64,000 bases of DNA from Linum tenue (lineage: Eukaryota; Streptophyta; Magnoliopsida; Malpighiales; Linaceae): contig CAMGYJ010000002.1 in the NCBI GenBank assembly GCA_946122785.1, forward strand, positions 63,141,703 through 63,205,702, read 5' to 3'. Below, piece after piece: positions 1 to 10,626 of the stretch (position 1 is its first letter; the number at the start of each line of letters is the position of its first letter). Below the pieces are notes generated by a model. That model saw nothing but the letters and a program-made list of their open reading frames with translations. It was not told where the DNA came from and did no database searches. The translations under genes were made by a program, and so were the position numbers.

Positions 1-810
1 ACAAAAACAAAAAGCTGTACTTTCCCTAACTATTTTATCCTATTATACATATGGCAACTTTCCTATCTTGTATACATTTTGGGAGCATGATCAACAAGTA
101 CGCGTCAATATGGCACAGAAGAATCACCACATGAAGTAGGGTTCCACAACACCTATTATGGAATCGCAACAACATGTGATGATTCTTCTGGCTATATTCA
201 GACGGCGACTTATTGTCATTGCTCCCCTCCCTGCCTCTAACAAAGACCCTGCATGGAGAGAAAAGGAGAAACAATACAACGAAGGATTTAGTTTAACAGT
301 CACGATCTAACAATGACATAATGAAAGGAAATGAGATCTAAAATAATACGCAGTCTCATCATTACCACTGCACCCGAAAATAAAGCATGGGATAGGAGGA
401 CGAGAGGCGGATGGAGTTGATTTTCGGGGTTTCATATTGAGAAGATGGAAGAAAGGGTTCTTTTCAGGGATTGAGAGGAGGAGGAACGAATTTAAAGATT
501 GACTCGTAATTACTTTTACTTTTCCCTCCCTTCACATTTACTGAAAATTACAGTCCCTACCACTGCCTCGGCCTTGGTAACGCCAGCATTGGTTATGGGC
601 AAAAGCGACTTTCCGAATTCGGCAATATCTGATTGGGTGACACGCACGCGACGAGGATCGAAGGTATTTCACCATCGGATCAAGGGAAAAGTTTAGGAAT
701 TGACGGTGGGAAATGGGGATGTACTTTTTTAAATAGTCTGAATTTGTAGATTAACTAACTTTTTCGTTTACCAACATTACTCTATTGATCTGGTTTATGT
801 TATTCTAACT
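1..810. other. AT-rich sequence, no gene seen
   Basis: I see only short open frames with no recognisable motif and no repeat pairing with the rest of the window. Nothing further can be supported here. Confidence 0.5.
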
Positions 811-812
811 TG

Positions 813-868
813 AAACCCTAAACCCTAAACCCTAAACCCTAAACCCTAAACCCTAAACCAAACCCTAA
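813..868. repeat. interstitial telomere-type repeat
   Basis: Six uninterrupted AAACCCT units run from 813 to 854, followed by a broken unit (AAACC, then AAACCCTAA). This is the Arabidopsis-type plant telomere unit. The tract is short and flanked by unique AT-rich DNA, so it is an interstitial tract and not a chromosome end. Such tracts are also common in plant promoters (telo-boxes), but no gene start is seen nearby. Confidence 0.85.
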
Positions 869-2320
869 TACACGAACCAATCAATATCATATACTCTACA
901 ACAATAAGAACACCTTATAGGCTTATACCGTAACCAATCAATAACATATATACTTTAAACCATCAACACCTTGCTCCTCCCTTATACGTCCATCACCTTC
1001 AAGACCTTATACTGTATACCAACAACACCTTCTTCTATCTCCATCCCCAACTTTCAATTTATAATAAGTGTTTCCTTTGAAATATAAAATGGAACCCACC
1101 TTGGCAATTACTAGCATAATGTAGGGATGTAGATGAATAGAAATTGTTAAGTGATGAATTGCTAAAATTGATGATGTGGCGGTAGGGACCTCGTTTAGAA
1201 ATTGTTGTTCAATTTTAGGGATGAAGATGATCAATACACTAACCCAATACCATATACTCTAAACCATCAAAACCTTATACAATATCTTATTTTAGGGATG
1301 GAGATGATCAATACACTAACCCAATACCATGTACTCTAAACCATCAACACCTTATACAATATCGTATACCTAGACGCTGATAAATTAAAATTATAACTTG
1401 CTTTTCAAAACATAAATTAAAAATTGATACCTCACTAAGTATCGAACCACAAACCTCTACTTTATTGACTAAGCAAATAAGAGACAATTAACCAATTAAG
1501 CTACATCACATTGATGACCATCTTGCATAATTTCTCTTTCTTATTGAGTGAAGGGTTAAAATGATCGATAAATATATCACAGGGGATTGTTTCAACTTCG
1601 GCGGGGACTGAGAGAGTGGAAAAGGGGTAATTATTCTACCAAAACAGAAAAGAAAAGGGGGAATTAATGAAGAGTTAAATTGGACGGATTGTCTTTACCA
1701 CGCCACTACAAAATCATTCGGAGCAAAAACACGCAGGTTCAAATCAAACAATAAATTATCAGCATTTATAAGCAGATATACAGCATTTATAAGCAGATAT
1801 AACGAATTATGTCTTAGTAATAAGGCATGATCAGCATTTATAAGCAAATATAAAGAAAATATATAATCGAGAAAAAATAAGACAACACCTACCCTCACCC
1901 TTTAACCAATCGATACCATATGCTCTAAACCATCAACACCTTATAACCTACCCATATACCATATACTCTATACCATCAACAACCTAATACCCTAAGCAGT
2001 CAGTACCCATTTCCTCTAACATCAACACCTTATACAACAATCGTATACCTATACGCTGATAAAATTTTACATTTTGAAAATACTTGTCCAACTAAAGTAC
2101 ATAGGTACTTCAAAAGTGAAACTCTAACTTTCGTTTCAAAACATAAATTCAAAAAATATCCTCACTCAGTATCCAACCACAAGCCTCTAATTAGTCTACA
2201 AGAGGTTTGTTATGTACGAGTGCATTGCATAAAGAGGGGAAATCGGTGAGAGAGTGGAATGGGATCTCAATTAATGAAGAGTTAAATTGGGCGGATTGTA
2301 GTTTACCTCGTACCGCTAAA
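866..2320. repeat. diverged direct duplication, about 680 bp period
   Basis: Phrases such as CTCTAAACCATCAACACCTT recur near 1260, 1335, 1925 and, more diverged, near 955. A longer block containing GTATACCTAGACGCTGATAAA (1365) and GAATTAATGAAGAGTTAAAT (1661) recurs in the same order at 2045 and 2270. This is an old segmental duplication or two copies of one non-coding element. No coding frame survives in it. Confidence 0.6.
1760..1850. repeat. 21-bp minisatellite, three copies
   Basis: CAGCATTTATAAGCAGATAT occurs twice head to tail (1760 and 1781) and again, slightly changed, at 1832 after a 30-bp gap. Confidence 0.7.
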
Positions 2321-2548
2321 TGTGTAAAGAGACACGCTAGCATTTACCAAATTCCAAAAAAGATGGAACACAGAATTATGTTTAAATTGCGTGAACTCAA
2401 TGAATGATCAGGATTTTAGAAGCAGAAGCAGATGAAAATAAGTAAAACAAAGAATCGCCACTGAGAGTCTGAGATAGACAATTATCAAAGGCCCAACCTA
2501 ATGACAATCCGGAACTCAGTATCTATTATCAACAAACTAGGTGTCATG

Positions 2549-3400
2549 GGTCCATGTACAAGCCCACGTTTGAATGTTATTTAAAAGCCTGCAAAAATCA
2601 ATGATCAGACCCAGTCCAACTAGAATTAGTCCTAAACGCAGCGTTAATACATAAACACAAATTAAGGAGACCTCTCCATCTGATTCGAATCAAATTAGGT
2701 CTTCTTCATCTCCTTCCTCAATCATCTGGGCGAGACGAACACTGCATATCAGGAAACCTTAATTTCACCGAGTGATAGAAGTTTCGAGAAAATGACAATA
2801 ACGATAAGACAAGATGACAAAGCACTAGCGACATGAACCCGAGGGTTAGCAAATCTCTTTCAAGGGTTCGCAAATCTCTTTCAAGGGTTCTTTTGCAAAC
2901 GAAAAGTTTGATGAACACAATAATAGACATGGTCGCCGTAATCGTGTTAGAAAGAGAAAGGCGAGTAAATTCCGCACGGAAATAAAATGGCGATGAACAA
3001 AACGTCGATTTGTGGATAAAAGGATTTGGGGTTCTAAACGATGATTATGTGAGGATTTCATATTGGATGGGGATCTTCTCTTCGAATGTGGATACATAGA
3101 TTTGGCGTATGAAACATGATGATGTTGGGGATTTGAGATTGGATAGGGAGCTAAATCGAATGTGGATCAAATAATAAAAGGATTTGGGTTTTGAAACGAT
3201 GATTTTGTTGGAGATTTCAGATTTGATAGGCAGCTTATGATCGAACTTCGAACTTAGAGTTAGAGGGGACCCTCCAAGGCGAATGAGGGATCGTAGAAGG
3301 GAGACTGGAAATTGGTTAGGGCGGCGGGTCGTATCCATAGGGTTTAACCTCTTAATCGCTATCATTAAACCGGGTACAGTTAGGTTGAAGTCCGTAGAAG
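2549..3400 (+). repeat. long direct repeat, copy 1
   Basis: Starting with CATGTACAAGCCCACGTTTG, this block is nearly identical to the block from about 4536 for roughly 200 bp. It then matches with indels (TCAAGGGTTC, ATAATAGACATGGTCGCCGT, GGAGACTGGAAATTGGTTAG near 3300) to the end. One internal phrase (CAAATCTCTTTCAAGGGTTC) is doubled only in this copy. The pair brackets the transposon-protein gene at 3.4-4.2 kb, so it could be the long terminal repeats of an element or a plain duplication. The ends are not TG...CA. Confidence 0.65.
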
Positions 3401-4235
3401 TCACCATAAACGCTTCGTGATGCATTTGGTAATTTTCCTTGCCCCCGGTCACCCGTACCCCGGATTTTGCCCTGGGCACCGTAGAACTGCCCATATATAT
3501 ATATATATCCTCCCTAGCATAAACCCCCATATCCATCCCAACCCTTCCAAGAAAGGTGGTCAAGAAGGTGGCATATGGAAAGGCAGTGTACCAGTTTTCC
3601 CCTCTAGGAGCCGCCTCAACCATGTTCACGCACATGAGAGATGCGAGGTTAAGAGGAACACCTCTTTGAGCTTGCACAAGGATAAACAGGTCAAGTGTAC
3701 GAATTATTGAATGACCTCTGTACCTTGGCATGAAGCAGTTGACGATCATCCAATGGAGGAATCGAAGAGGATCTGGGAGGTAAGAAGCCTGGATCTTCCC
3801 ATTCGTCAGTTTCCCCAGTTCAACTTCAAAATCAAAATCGTACAGCCGCCGAAGATCGCTTCTGCTATCAATGTGGTGTCCTGCGGCGGGGAGATCGAGG
3901 ATCTCAGCAAACTGATGAGGCTGGAAGCAGACTCTATGACCCAGGAAGACCGACACGAGATGAGAATCGGAGGGACCAGACAGCTCTAAATTGTGGTAGA
4001 ACTTCCTCACCACATGCGGGCAGTAACTGGTGCTTCCTCGACTCCGGAGATCGAAGAACTTTTCCCAGCCAAGATTTTTAATTAACTTCTTAACTTCTTG
4101 AGGGAAAGGACTCATGTTGATGAACTCGTACTCGGCCACAATAGTCGTCTTGCTCGTGAATGAAAGATAGTCCGCGAGACTTGTGGTGGTTCGGCAGTCG
4201 TCGTTTGATAGAGTTAGAATGCCCATGTTTGCCAT
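3045..4235 (-). CDS. putative plant transposon protein (Transposase_32-like)
   Basis: A 396-codon open frame. The first 250 residues or so resemble the plant-only 'putative plant transposon protein' family (PF20167): an N-terminal EKFFDLRSRG block, then VVRKFYHNLE, VFLGHRVCFQPHQFAEIL and a long helical core ending near GRVGMDMGVYARE. This family is found by the hundred in plant genomes; its biochemical role is unknown, and the name reflects association with transposons. The tail (from about residue 245) reads through a (TA)n tract (IYIY) and then through a short repeat also present near 5275, then into the flanking direct repeat, so the C-terminus is probably not natural. No splice partner was found. 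It is likely a relic; expression is not implied. Confidence 0.55.
   Translation of the reverse strand: MANMGILTLSNDDCRTTTSLADYLSFTSKTTIVAEYEFINMSPFPQEVKKLIKNLGWEKFFDLRSRGSTSYCPHVVRKFYHNLELSGPSDSHLVSVFLGHRVCFQPHQFAEILDLPAAGHHIDSRSDLRRLYDFDFEVELGKLTNGKIQASYLPDPLRFLHWMIVNCFMPRYRGHSIIRTLDLFILVQAQRGVPLNLASLMCVNMVEAAPRGENWYTAFPYATFLTTFLGRVGMDMGVYAREDIYIYMGSSTVPRAKSGVRVTGGKENYQMHHEAFMVTSTDFNLTVPGLMIAIKRLNPMDTTRRPNQFPVSLLRSLIRLGGSPLTLSSKFDHKLPIKSEISNKIIVSKPKSFYYLIHIRFSSLSNLKSPTSSCFIRQIYVSTFEEKIPIQYEILT
3440..3512. repeat. recurrent GC-rich motif plus (TA)n
   Basis: CCCGGATTTTGCCCTGGGCA at about 3458 followed by CCGTAGAA and a TA run. The same motif abuts a TA run at 5278-5345 and, inverted (GGTACCCAGGGTGAAATTCG), at 16523. 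It looks like the end of a MITE family that carries or targets TA microsatellites. Confidence 0.5.
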
Positions 4236-4532
4236 GGAGTCGGAGGAAGAAGGAACAAGGGAAGGTGAAGATATGGAGGAAAAAAAAATTGTAGGGAAAG
4301 AGAGATTGTAGGTGTAAGAAAAAGTGGGGGTTGAGTGTGGAGACGTGTGATGGAGACGGTTGAGTCTGGAATGTCAAGAGTTAGAAGATATGGGAAGATA
4401 TGTAGCAATGATGATGTTAACTCGTGTAGGTTAAACTAGGGTAACTAAATCTAGTTAAACTAGGGTTGGCGCTGATACCGCAGGAGAAAACTAATGGGCT
4501 CGCACGTTCCAGGCCCAATTTTGAATATTTCA

Positions 4533-5180
4533 TGGGTCATGTACAAGCCCACGTTTGAATGTTATTTAAAAGCCTGCAAAAATCAATGATCAGACCCAGT
4601 CCAACTAGAATTAGTCCTAAACGCAGCGTTAATACATAAACACAAATTAAGGAGACCTCTCCATCTGATTCGAATCAAATTAGGTCTTCTTCATCTCCTT
4701 CCTCAATCCTCTGGGCGAGACGAACACTGCATATCAGGAAACCTTAATTTCACCGAGAGATATAATCACAATAACGCTAAGACAAGATGACAAAGCACTA
4801 GTGACATGAACCCTAGGGTTAGCAAACCTCTTTCAAGGGTTCTTTTCCAAATGAAAAGTTCGATGAACACAATAATAGACATGGTCGCCGTAATCGTGTT
4901 AGAAAGAGATAGGCGAGGGGAAATACAATGGCGAAGAAGAAACAAGACAAATTATTTTTGGGAAATTCAATCTACTTCGAATGTGGATGGGGGGCTTCTC
5001 TTGGAACTGTGAAGGGGCGTCCCTCCAAGACGAGAGAGGGATCGTGTAATTGGTTAGGGAGACTGGAAATTGGTTTGGGCGGCAGTGGGTCTACCCAATT
5101 GGGTTTGGGTCTTAATCCATTTAATTTAAACGGGGCAGTTAGTTGGACTAGGATGAAAACTAACTTAACGCGGAGGAGGC
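4533..5180 (+). repeat. long direct repeat, copy 2
   Basis: Partner of the block at 2549-3400. The first 200 bp are almost identical (GTACAAGCCCACGTTTGAAT, CAAATTAGGTCTTCTTCATC). Later parts are shorter, lacking about 250 bp that copy 1 carries around 2990-3240. Small open frames here carry no recognised motif. Confidence 0.65.
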
Positions 5181-5313
5181 TTTTTGTAATTTGTTTAGTT
5201 ATTTAGTGGCGCAGCTAGGTTTAACAAACGTGAGCCGTGGAGATTGAAAACGAACGGTGAAGATCGGCCAAGGTACCCGTACCCGGGTTTTGCCCTGGGC
5301 ACCGTAGAAGTCA

Positions 5314-5347
<34 letters not shown>

Positions 5348-5349
<2 letters not shown>

Positions 5350-5607
5350 TAATGACTGGTGTACGTCAGACGTATAGTATACAGCAGGTGATCTAGCCGT
5401 TAGATGTACTTAGATGAGCTCCGGCCAATCTCAACGCCCAGTTTTTGTTTTTCATTAAATCAAACATCGGGTTGGGGTTTAGAATATCGGTTCCTGGGGT
5501 TTATCCATTACATGTTAGGGTATAGTATCATACCACATTCTCGATTTAATTCATGGTCTAGATAGAGATATCTCACTAGTAGTACCTGACGTACGCCAGT
5601 CATCACC
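5348..5607 (+). mobile_element. MITE family A, copy 1
   Basis: 260-bp element with inverted ends GGTAATGACTGGTGTACGTC and its complement CTGACGTACGCCAGTCATCACC. It lies directly after a (TA)n run (5314-5347) and is separated from copy 2 by only ATATAT. The core contains GATGAGCTCCGGCC and AGATAGAGATATCTCACTA. It encodes no protein. The TA-flanked architecture resembles the Micron class of microsatellite-associated MITEs known from rice. Confidence 0.8.
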
Positions 5608-5613
5608 ATATAT

Positions 5614-5889
5614 GGTGATGACTGGTGTACGTCAGGCATATACTATACGTCAGGTGATCTAGCCGTTAGATGTGGTTAGATGAGCTCCGGCCGATCTCAA
5701 CGGTCAATTTTTGTTTTTCATTAAATCAAACTTCGGGTTAGGGTTTAGAAAATCGGTGCCTGGGGTTTATCCATTAGAGGTTAGGGTATAGTATCATACC
5801 CCAAACTCGATTTAATTCATGGTCTAGATAGAGATATCTCACTAATAGTACCTGACGTATAGTATACGCCTAACGTACACCAGTCTGAC

Positions 5890-5890
<1 letters not shown>
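5614..5890 (+). mobile_element. MITE family A, copy 2 (tandem)
   Basis: 277-bp element in the same orientation as copy 1, beginning GGTGATGACTGGTGTACGTC and ending CGTACACCAGTCTGACC. The right side runs into the (TA)n tract that was the target of the Tat retrotransposon. Its ends are more complete than those of copy 1, which lacks an ATAGTATACGCC segment near the right end. Confidence 0.8.
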
Positions 5891-5929
<39 letters not shown>

Positions 5930-5934
<5 letters not shown>

Positions 5935-6473
5935 AAGCCCACTCGATTGGCCTACTTTTCTTCCGTACCAGCTGACTCCCTCACGATTAAGCCTGCACTC
6001 ACAGAGGTGGGCCTTGTGGCCCGTTAGTCCTCCAACGCTCAAGTCAGTAACTTTCTTAGTGAGAGAAGTGCTTGCAATGCACAATTTTAGTGAGAGAAGC
6101 CAAATTGAGTAAATGCTTACCCACCTCCCTATTTATAGCCAATTACTGCTTACCTGGACCTTCTCGTACGGATTTCCACGTCAGCCCTACATGTAATGCG
6201 GGTGATCCAGGGCGCTTCCTCCGAAGAAGATTCCGGGCGCCCTCTCCGAGGGTCCACAATTCCCACGAACATACCCGGGCACCTACGGTGCGAGTACTCC
6301 TATGCGCCTAGCGCATGCAGCTCCCAACTTGCTCTTGACCCAAGCCCGTGGGCGCCTATCATGGCCTACACCATCTTGAATGGGCTCACCTTTTCCACGA
6401 ACTACTTGGGCCTCACGCCCTTTAATGGGCCTCATACACACATCGGTGCCTCCTTATTCGTATACCCCCAACA
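5930..6473 (-). repeat. Tat element 3' LTR
   Basis: Begins TGTTGAAGCC and ends CCCCAACA on the plus strand; 542 of 544 positions match the partner at 15923. On the plus strand it contains CTATTTATAGCC near 6130. Confidence 0.95.
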
Positions 6474-6486
6474 ATTGCCCCCCAGT
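6474..6486 (-). promoter_or_regulatory. Tat polypurine tract
   Basis: On the minus strand the bases immediately before the 3' LTR read ACTGGGGGGCAAT, a purine run that would prime plus-strand synthesis. This fixes the element's direction independently of the genes. Confidence 0.8.
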
Positions 6487-6783
6487 TAGGTGCTCAACTT
6501 TCGATTATTTGAGCGCCTAACTATTAGGCTTTGGCTCTTTCTTTTCCAACTTTTATCACGGCAGTCGTTTGCCCCCCAATCATCGGGCCTCCCATTCTCT
6601 CCTCGGGGCGCACGGAATTCAGCTTTCTTACTTCTTAAGCAGCGTCTTCCCTTCGCACCTAGGCACATTGTGCCAGTACCCTTCTTAAAATTCCTTCAAG
6701 GCGCCGAAAACCGATAACAATTGATTATCGGGCGCCTTTTCTCACCCGGGCGCATTAGTTTCTCGTCAACGCCCTCGCCTCGC

Positions 6784-7117
6784 GCTCTAGTCGTTCGGGC
6801 AACCCAAAGCGCCTCCCTTCGCCTTCGATACGAAGCGCCCGGCCTCGGTTCGCCTATGTTCCCTCGCCTCGTGCCCTAGTTGTTCGAGCGAACCCAAAGC
6901 GCTGCCACTCCTCCAATACAAAGCGCCCCGCCTCGGCTCGACTATCGCCCGGCCGCCGTTGTTCCCACGGGTCTCCTCTGTCGAAGGCGCCGCCGCTTTC
7001 CCTTGACTCACGGCACCCTGCTTCTCGACTATCGCCCGCCCGCCGTTGTACCCACGGGTCTCCTTTGTCAAAGGCGCCGCCGCTCTCCCTTGACCCACGG
7101 CGCCCTGCTTCTTCCTT
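6784..7117. repeat. imperfect tandem repeats in Tat 3' region
   Basis: Two adjacent duplications. One, of about 87 bp, has CTATCGCCC at 6942 and 7029, each followed by a GGTCTCCT...GGCGCCGCCGCT block. Before it lies a second pair with CCCAAAGCGC at about 6803 and 6894. This lies upstream of the antisense gene and may form part of its promoter. Confidence 0.7.
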
Positions 7118-7386
7118 TGTCCGATGGCGCCTCGACCTTGCCTGTTGCCCGGCCGCCGTTGCGCCTAAGCCGCCTCCTGCCCCCCTTCACAACCGGCGCG
7201 AAATTCGAGGTGGTTGTGAATTTTGCCACGTGGCAGGTGGCACGATATTCGAGGCGCTCTCGTTTTCTTTAAATGTAAGTCGATTCCCGGCATGGTTCTT
7301 CATTCGCCCTCAATTTGCCTTCTCACTCTAGTTTCTCTCTCTGCTGTGCCTCTCTTCCTTCTCAGCGTTTAATTGCTCTCGCCGTG

Positions 7387-9987
7387 ATGTCTCTCCCCTC
7401 TGATGCTGCCGCCGCCGCCGCAGGCTCTTCCCAGAATGCAGACGGCCCTAGCAAAACCGGTAAGCCACTCTCGTTTTTTTTTTTTTTTTTTTTTTTGGTG
7501 AATGCTTGTGTATTCTTGCGATGGAGGCGCCTCTTACTGCTCCAACGGTTGTGCGCCTTCTTGACTTGTTTTAGTGGAGGCGCCCGCTTTGTCACCCATA
7601 CCGACGCCTTCATCAAACTATGACATGCCGGAAGATGGGTCGTACAAGATAACTACTTGGGAAGGCACCTGGCCGCCAGAGTATGCGCCCTGGGAGACAA
7701 CATGTTTGCCGACGAATGTGGCAGGGCCTGAGCATAACTCCACCATCTCGGCGCCTTGGATGAAGAGCCTGATCGATGGGCTCGGGCTCCCCCGCACTTG
7801 GACGTATGCGCCTCCGTCGCCCATGGCCAGGGTGGGGTTGTGCGGGCCTCGTTGGTTGGGAATATATCAGGAGTATTTCCGGTTCGGGCTCCGGTTTCCC
7901 ATAGATCCTATATTGGAGGGCATCCTGGAGTATTGCGAATGCACAATCGGGCGCCTATCTCCGTCTGTGATACTTATTGTTGTGCTCTTCAAGCTGAAGT
8001 GTCGAATTCATCATGTGCGCCCAACCTTCAACCTATTCCGCCACTTTTTCTCAGTGATTTCGCGGGACAACTGTCTGTCCTTGAAGCGGCGGAAGAAATT
8101 GAAGGCCCATTTCGTGACGAAGTGCCCTAAATTGGGGCGCACGTGGTTCAACGGGTTCTTCTTTATAAAGGCGCATAGGGACTATTTCTTTGAAAGCGGA
8201 GGCGCCTTTAGGACTGACTGGGAGCTTGGTATTGAGGCGCGCTTCAACGCTACTGTTGTCCTTAGTCGAGAAGAGCGAGCCGGGGCCGCCCTAATAAGCG
8301 CCTCGCCTGTAAACTTGCGCCCCACTGAGGCACGGGCGCCTATTTTAGAGGAATACTATGCGGATGGTGTGTTGAGCGCCTTTTTTGCCTTTGGTATTTT
8401 CTTTTGGGCGCTTAGCTAACCCCCGGTTTTTGCTCGCAGGTACGAGGTTTGGCCGCATTGCTAACTTGATCAAGAGTCGGTATGAAAGGATGACTCTGGA
8501 GGAGCCTCGACAAGGGGGGTCCAACCTTGGGGAGTCTTCCCCTGCCTCAGTCTCGACTCCACAACCGCTGGTGGCGCCTACGGATAAAGGGAAGGAGAAG
8601 GCGCCCGGGGAGAAGGCCACTGGGGCCTCGAGCGAGGCGTCCACACCCTTGGGCGCAGATGGCTTGGAAGACCGCGTCATAGTCGAGGACGTGGATGATC
8701 AAGAGGATGAAGTGCCCTTGGTCACTCGTGGGAAAAGAGGAGGCGCCAAACTGACTCCACCAGCAAAACGACTTAGAGCCGACCAAGGAGAGGGAGGCGC
8801 CGCAAGTCGAGGCGATGCCCAGCCCCCACAATATGCAATTGTGGAAGGGCGCCTATTGGGACCCGATGGAAGGCCCCCCATGCTTCAGCCCAGGCGCACC
8901 GACTTGGGGCGGGTGGCCTTGTCTTGTTCTCCACGAGCAGCAGTGGAACGTGGATGCGCAATGGGCCTGGCTCTTTCGGCGTCTAAACTTCTGCAGGTGC
9001 CCTCCTCGATCTCGGAGGATCATCCATGGGCTGAAGTCGCCCGAATGGGAGCCAAGGTATGCCCTCGTAGGCGCCTTCATTTGTCTTGCACTTTTTCATT
9101 TGTCTTGCACTTTTTCCTAGGCGCCTTCATTTGTCTTGCACTTTTTCAAATTATTCACTTGGGTACGCCCTCCTAGGCGCCTTCATTTGTCTTGCACTTT
9201 TTCATTTGTCTTGCACTTTTTTCTAGGCGCCTTCATTTGTCTTGCACTTTTTGACATTGTTCACTTGGGCTTTTGGCAGATGCTCCTTCTGGCCGAGGCA
9301 GGCGCCCGGAAGACAGACCTGGCGCTTGAGGAGTGCCGCGAGACCCGGGCGTCTTTGTCCTCCATGAAGGACAACCTTGACACCGTGACCATGCGCCGCG
9401 AGAAACTTGTGAAAGAGTGCGAGGAGGCGCAACTGGAGGCGGCAAAGCAGATTTCGGCGCTTCAAAGCACCTTAGAGGAGGAGCGCCGCCAACGGGACGC
9501 CGACTTTGCTATTCGTATGGAAGAAGAGCGCCGAGACTTCGAGCAAAGGCTAGGCGCCCTGACTGCGGAGAAGGAGGCCCTTACCCTTGATCTGGGCGCC
9601 CGCGACGCCGAACTTGCAACCTTGAAGGAGGAGAAAGGCACCCTCCAGGACGAGGTAAAGGCAGCCGCCTACCGCCGCAGGGATTACAAGAAGGCGCTCA
9701 AGAGTGTGCGGGGGGAAAAAAGGTCGCTCAAGGCGGCGCTTAAGAATTTTCCCAACTCTGAGGCAGGGCAAGACCTGATTGCCAAGGCGTCCCTCGATAG
9801 TTTGGTGCTTGTCAAGAGGAAGCTTGACCAGGAGTACCCCGACATCAGTGTCAACTTCCCTGACCTCGTGAACTTTGTCATCGAAGAGATGCAAAAGGAG
9901 CAAGAGGAGGCGCCTGAGGGAGAGAGGGGGGCGCCTTCGTCAGCAGAGAGCGAGTCGTCCATGAGTGACTCGTCGGAGGCCGAGTAG
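7387..9987 (+). CDS. antisense ORF protein of the Tat element, 'putative gypsy type transposon' domain (4 exons)
   Basis: Read as exons 7387-7459, 7575-8366, 8440-9056 and 9280-9987. All introns are GT-AG (for example CCG|GTAAGC and TTTTAG|TGG), phases agree at every junction (1, 1, 0), and the total is 2190 bp, giving 729 residues. Exon 1 is an Ala/Ser-rich leader. Exon 2 carries a PF04195-like (Transposase_28) core, around residues 115-250: GLRFPIDPILEGILEYC, then GRTWFNGFFFIKAHRDYFF. Exon 3 is acidic and basic low complexity with KRLRAD, possibly a nuclear signal. Exon 4 (about residues 495-650) is a long coiled coil rich in E, K, R and L, and the C-terminus is Ser/Glu-rich. It lies inside the LTRs, antisense to pol. 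Such antisense ORFs are a known optional trait of Tat elements; their function is unknown. The intact frame suggests recent selection or youth. Codons are biased by the GGCGCC motif found throughout the element. Confidence 0.85.
9067..9256 (+). repeat. tandem repeat inside intron 3 of the antisense gene
   Basis: TAGGCGCCTTCATTTGTCTT followed by GCACTTTTT recurs at about 9068, 9118, 9175 and 9225, with a partial copy (CATTTGTCTTGCACTTTTT) inserted after some units. The intron consists almost wholly of this repeat. Confidence 0.85.
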
Positions 9988-10130
9988 TGAGGGCGCGCCT
10001 CTTTTGTGGCATGTATCATTGTTTTTTTTTTTTTTTTTAATGTTCGTCGATTCATCTTGCTTTCCTCATAAACTTTTGCTTAGGCGTATGCCCGTTGGGC
10101 CTTGTCAACTTTCTGCTCGCCTTGCCAACT

Positions 10131-10470
10131 CTTTTTAGGGCGCATTCATAGCTCAGGGCGCATTTTTATTGCACTTACTGTTTCTCATGCTTTCCTTGGG
10201 CGCGTTATTTAATTGGGCGCTTTATTTTCATGGGCGCGTATTTATGGGCGCTTTCTAATGGTGGGTTTTCCTGATCTTGGGCACAAATATATGGGTGCTT
10301 TACTAAATGGGCGCAAATTCTTACGGGCGCATTCGTTCCGGGCACATATTTCACGGGTGCTTTACTTGGGCGCATTTCTTACTTGGGCGCATATTTCGTA
10401 CTTGGGCGCATTTCTTACTTGGGCGCATATTTCGTACTTGGGCGCATTTCTTACTTGGGCGCATTAGTGG
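10131..10470. repeat. GGGCGCAT-type tandem repeats in Tat 3' untranslated region
   Basis: Units of TTGGGCGCATTTCTTAC and TTGGGCGCATATTTCGTAC alternate five times between 10366 and 10466. Looser forms (GGGCGCATTTTTATT, GGGCGCGTATTTATGG) extend back to about 10140. Expanded tandem repeats in this position are known in Retand and Ogre relatives and can seed satellite DNA. Confidence 0.85.
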
Positions 10471-10626
10471 AGAGGAAATCACTCTAAGGAGTTTTTTTCA
10501 TAAACACAAACACAGGCGCCTTAAAATGACGAGCGCCTTGATTACACGATACGAGGCGCTGAACACAACAAGCGCTTTTGATTACACAGCACTACATACT
10601 CCCACAGGCGTTCCCCTTTTTGCTTC

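Noticed and set aside
3417..3989. Plus-strand frames opposite the transposon-protein gene
   Set aside because: No motif; the conserved family signature is on the minus strand.
7387..9987. Antisense gene as a captured host gene
   Set aside because: Its core matches a domain already known from gypsy elements, and antisense ORFs in this position are a documented Tat trait.
9067..10470. CRISPR-like regularly spaced repeats
   Set aside because: Units are directly tandem without variable spacers, in a plant retrotransposon.
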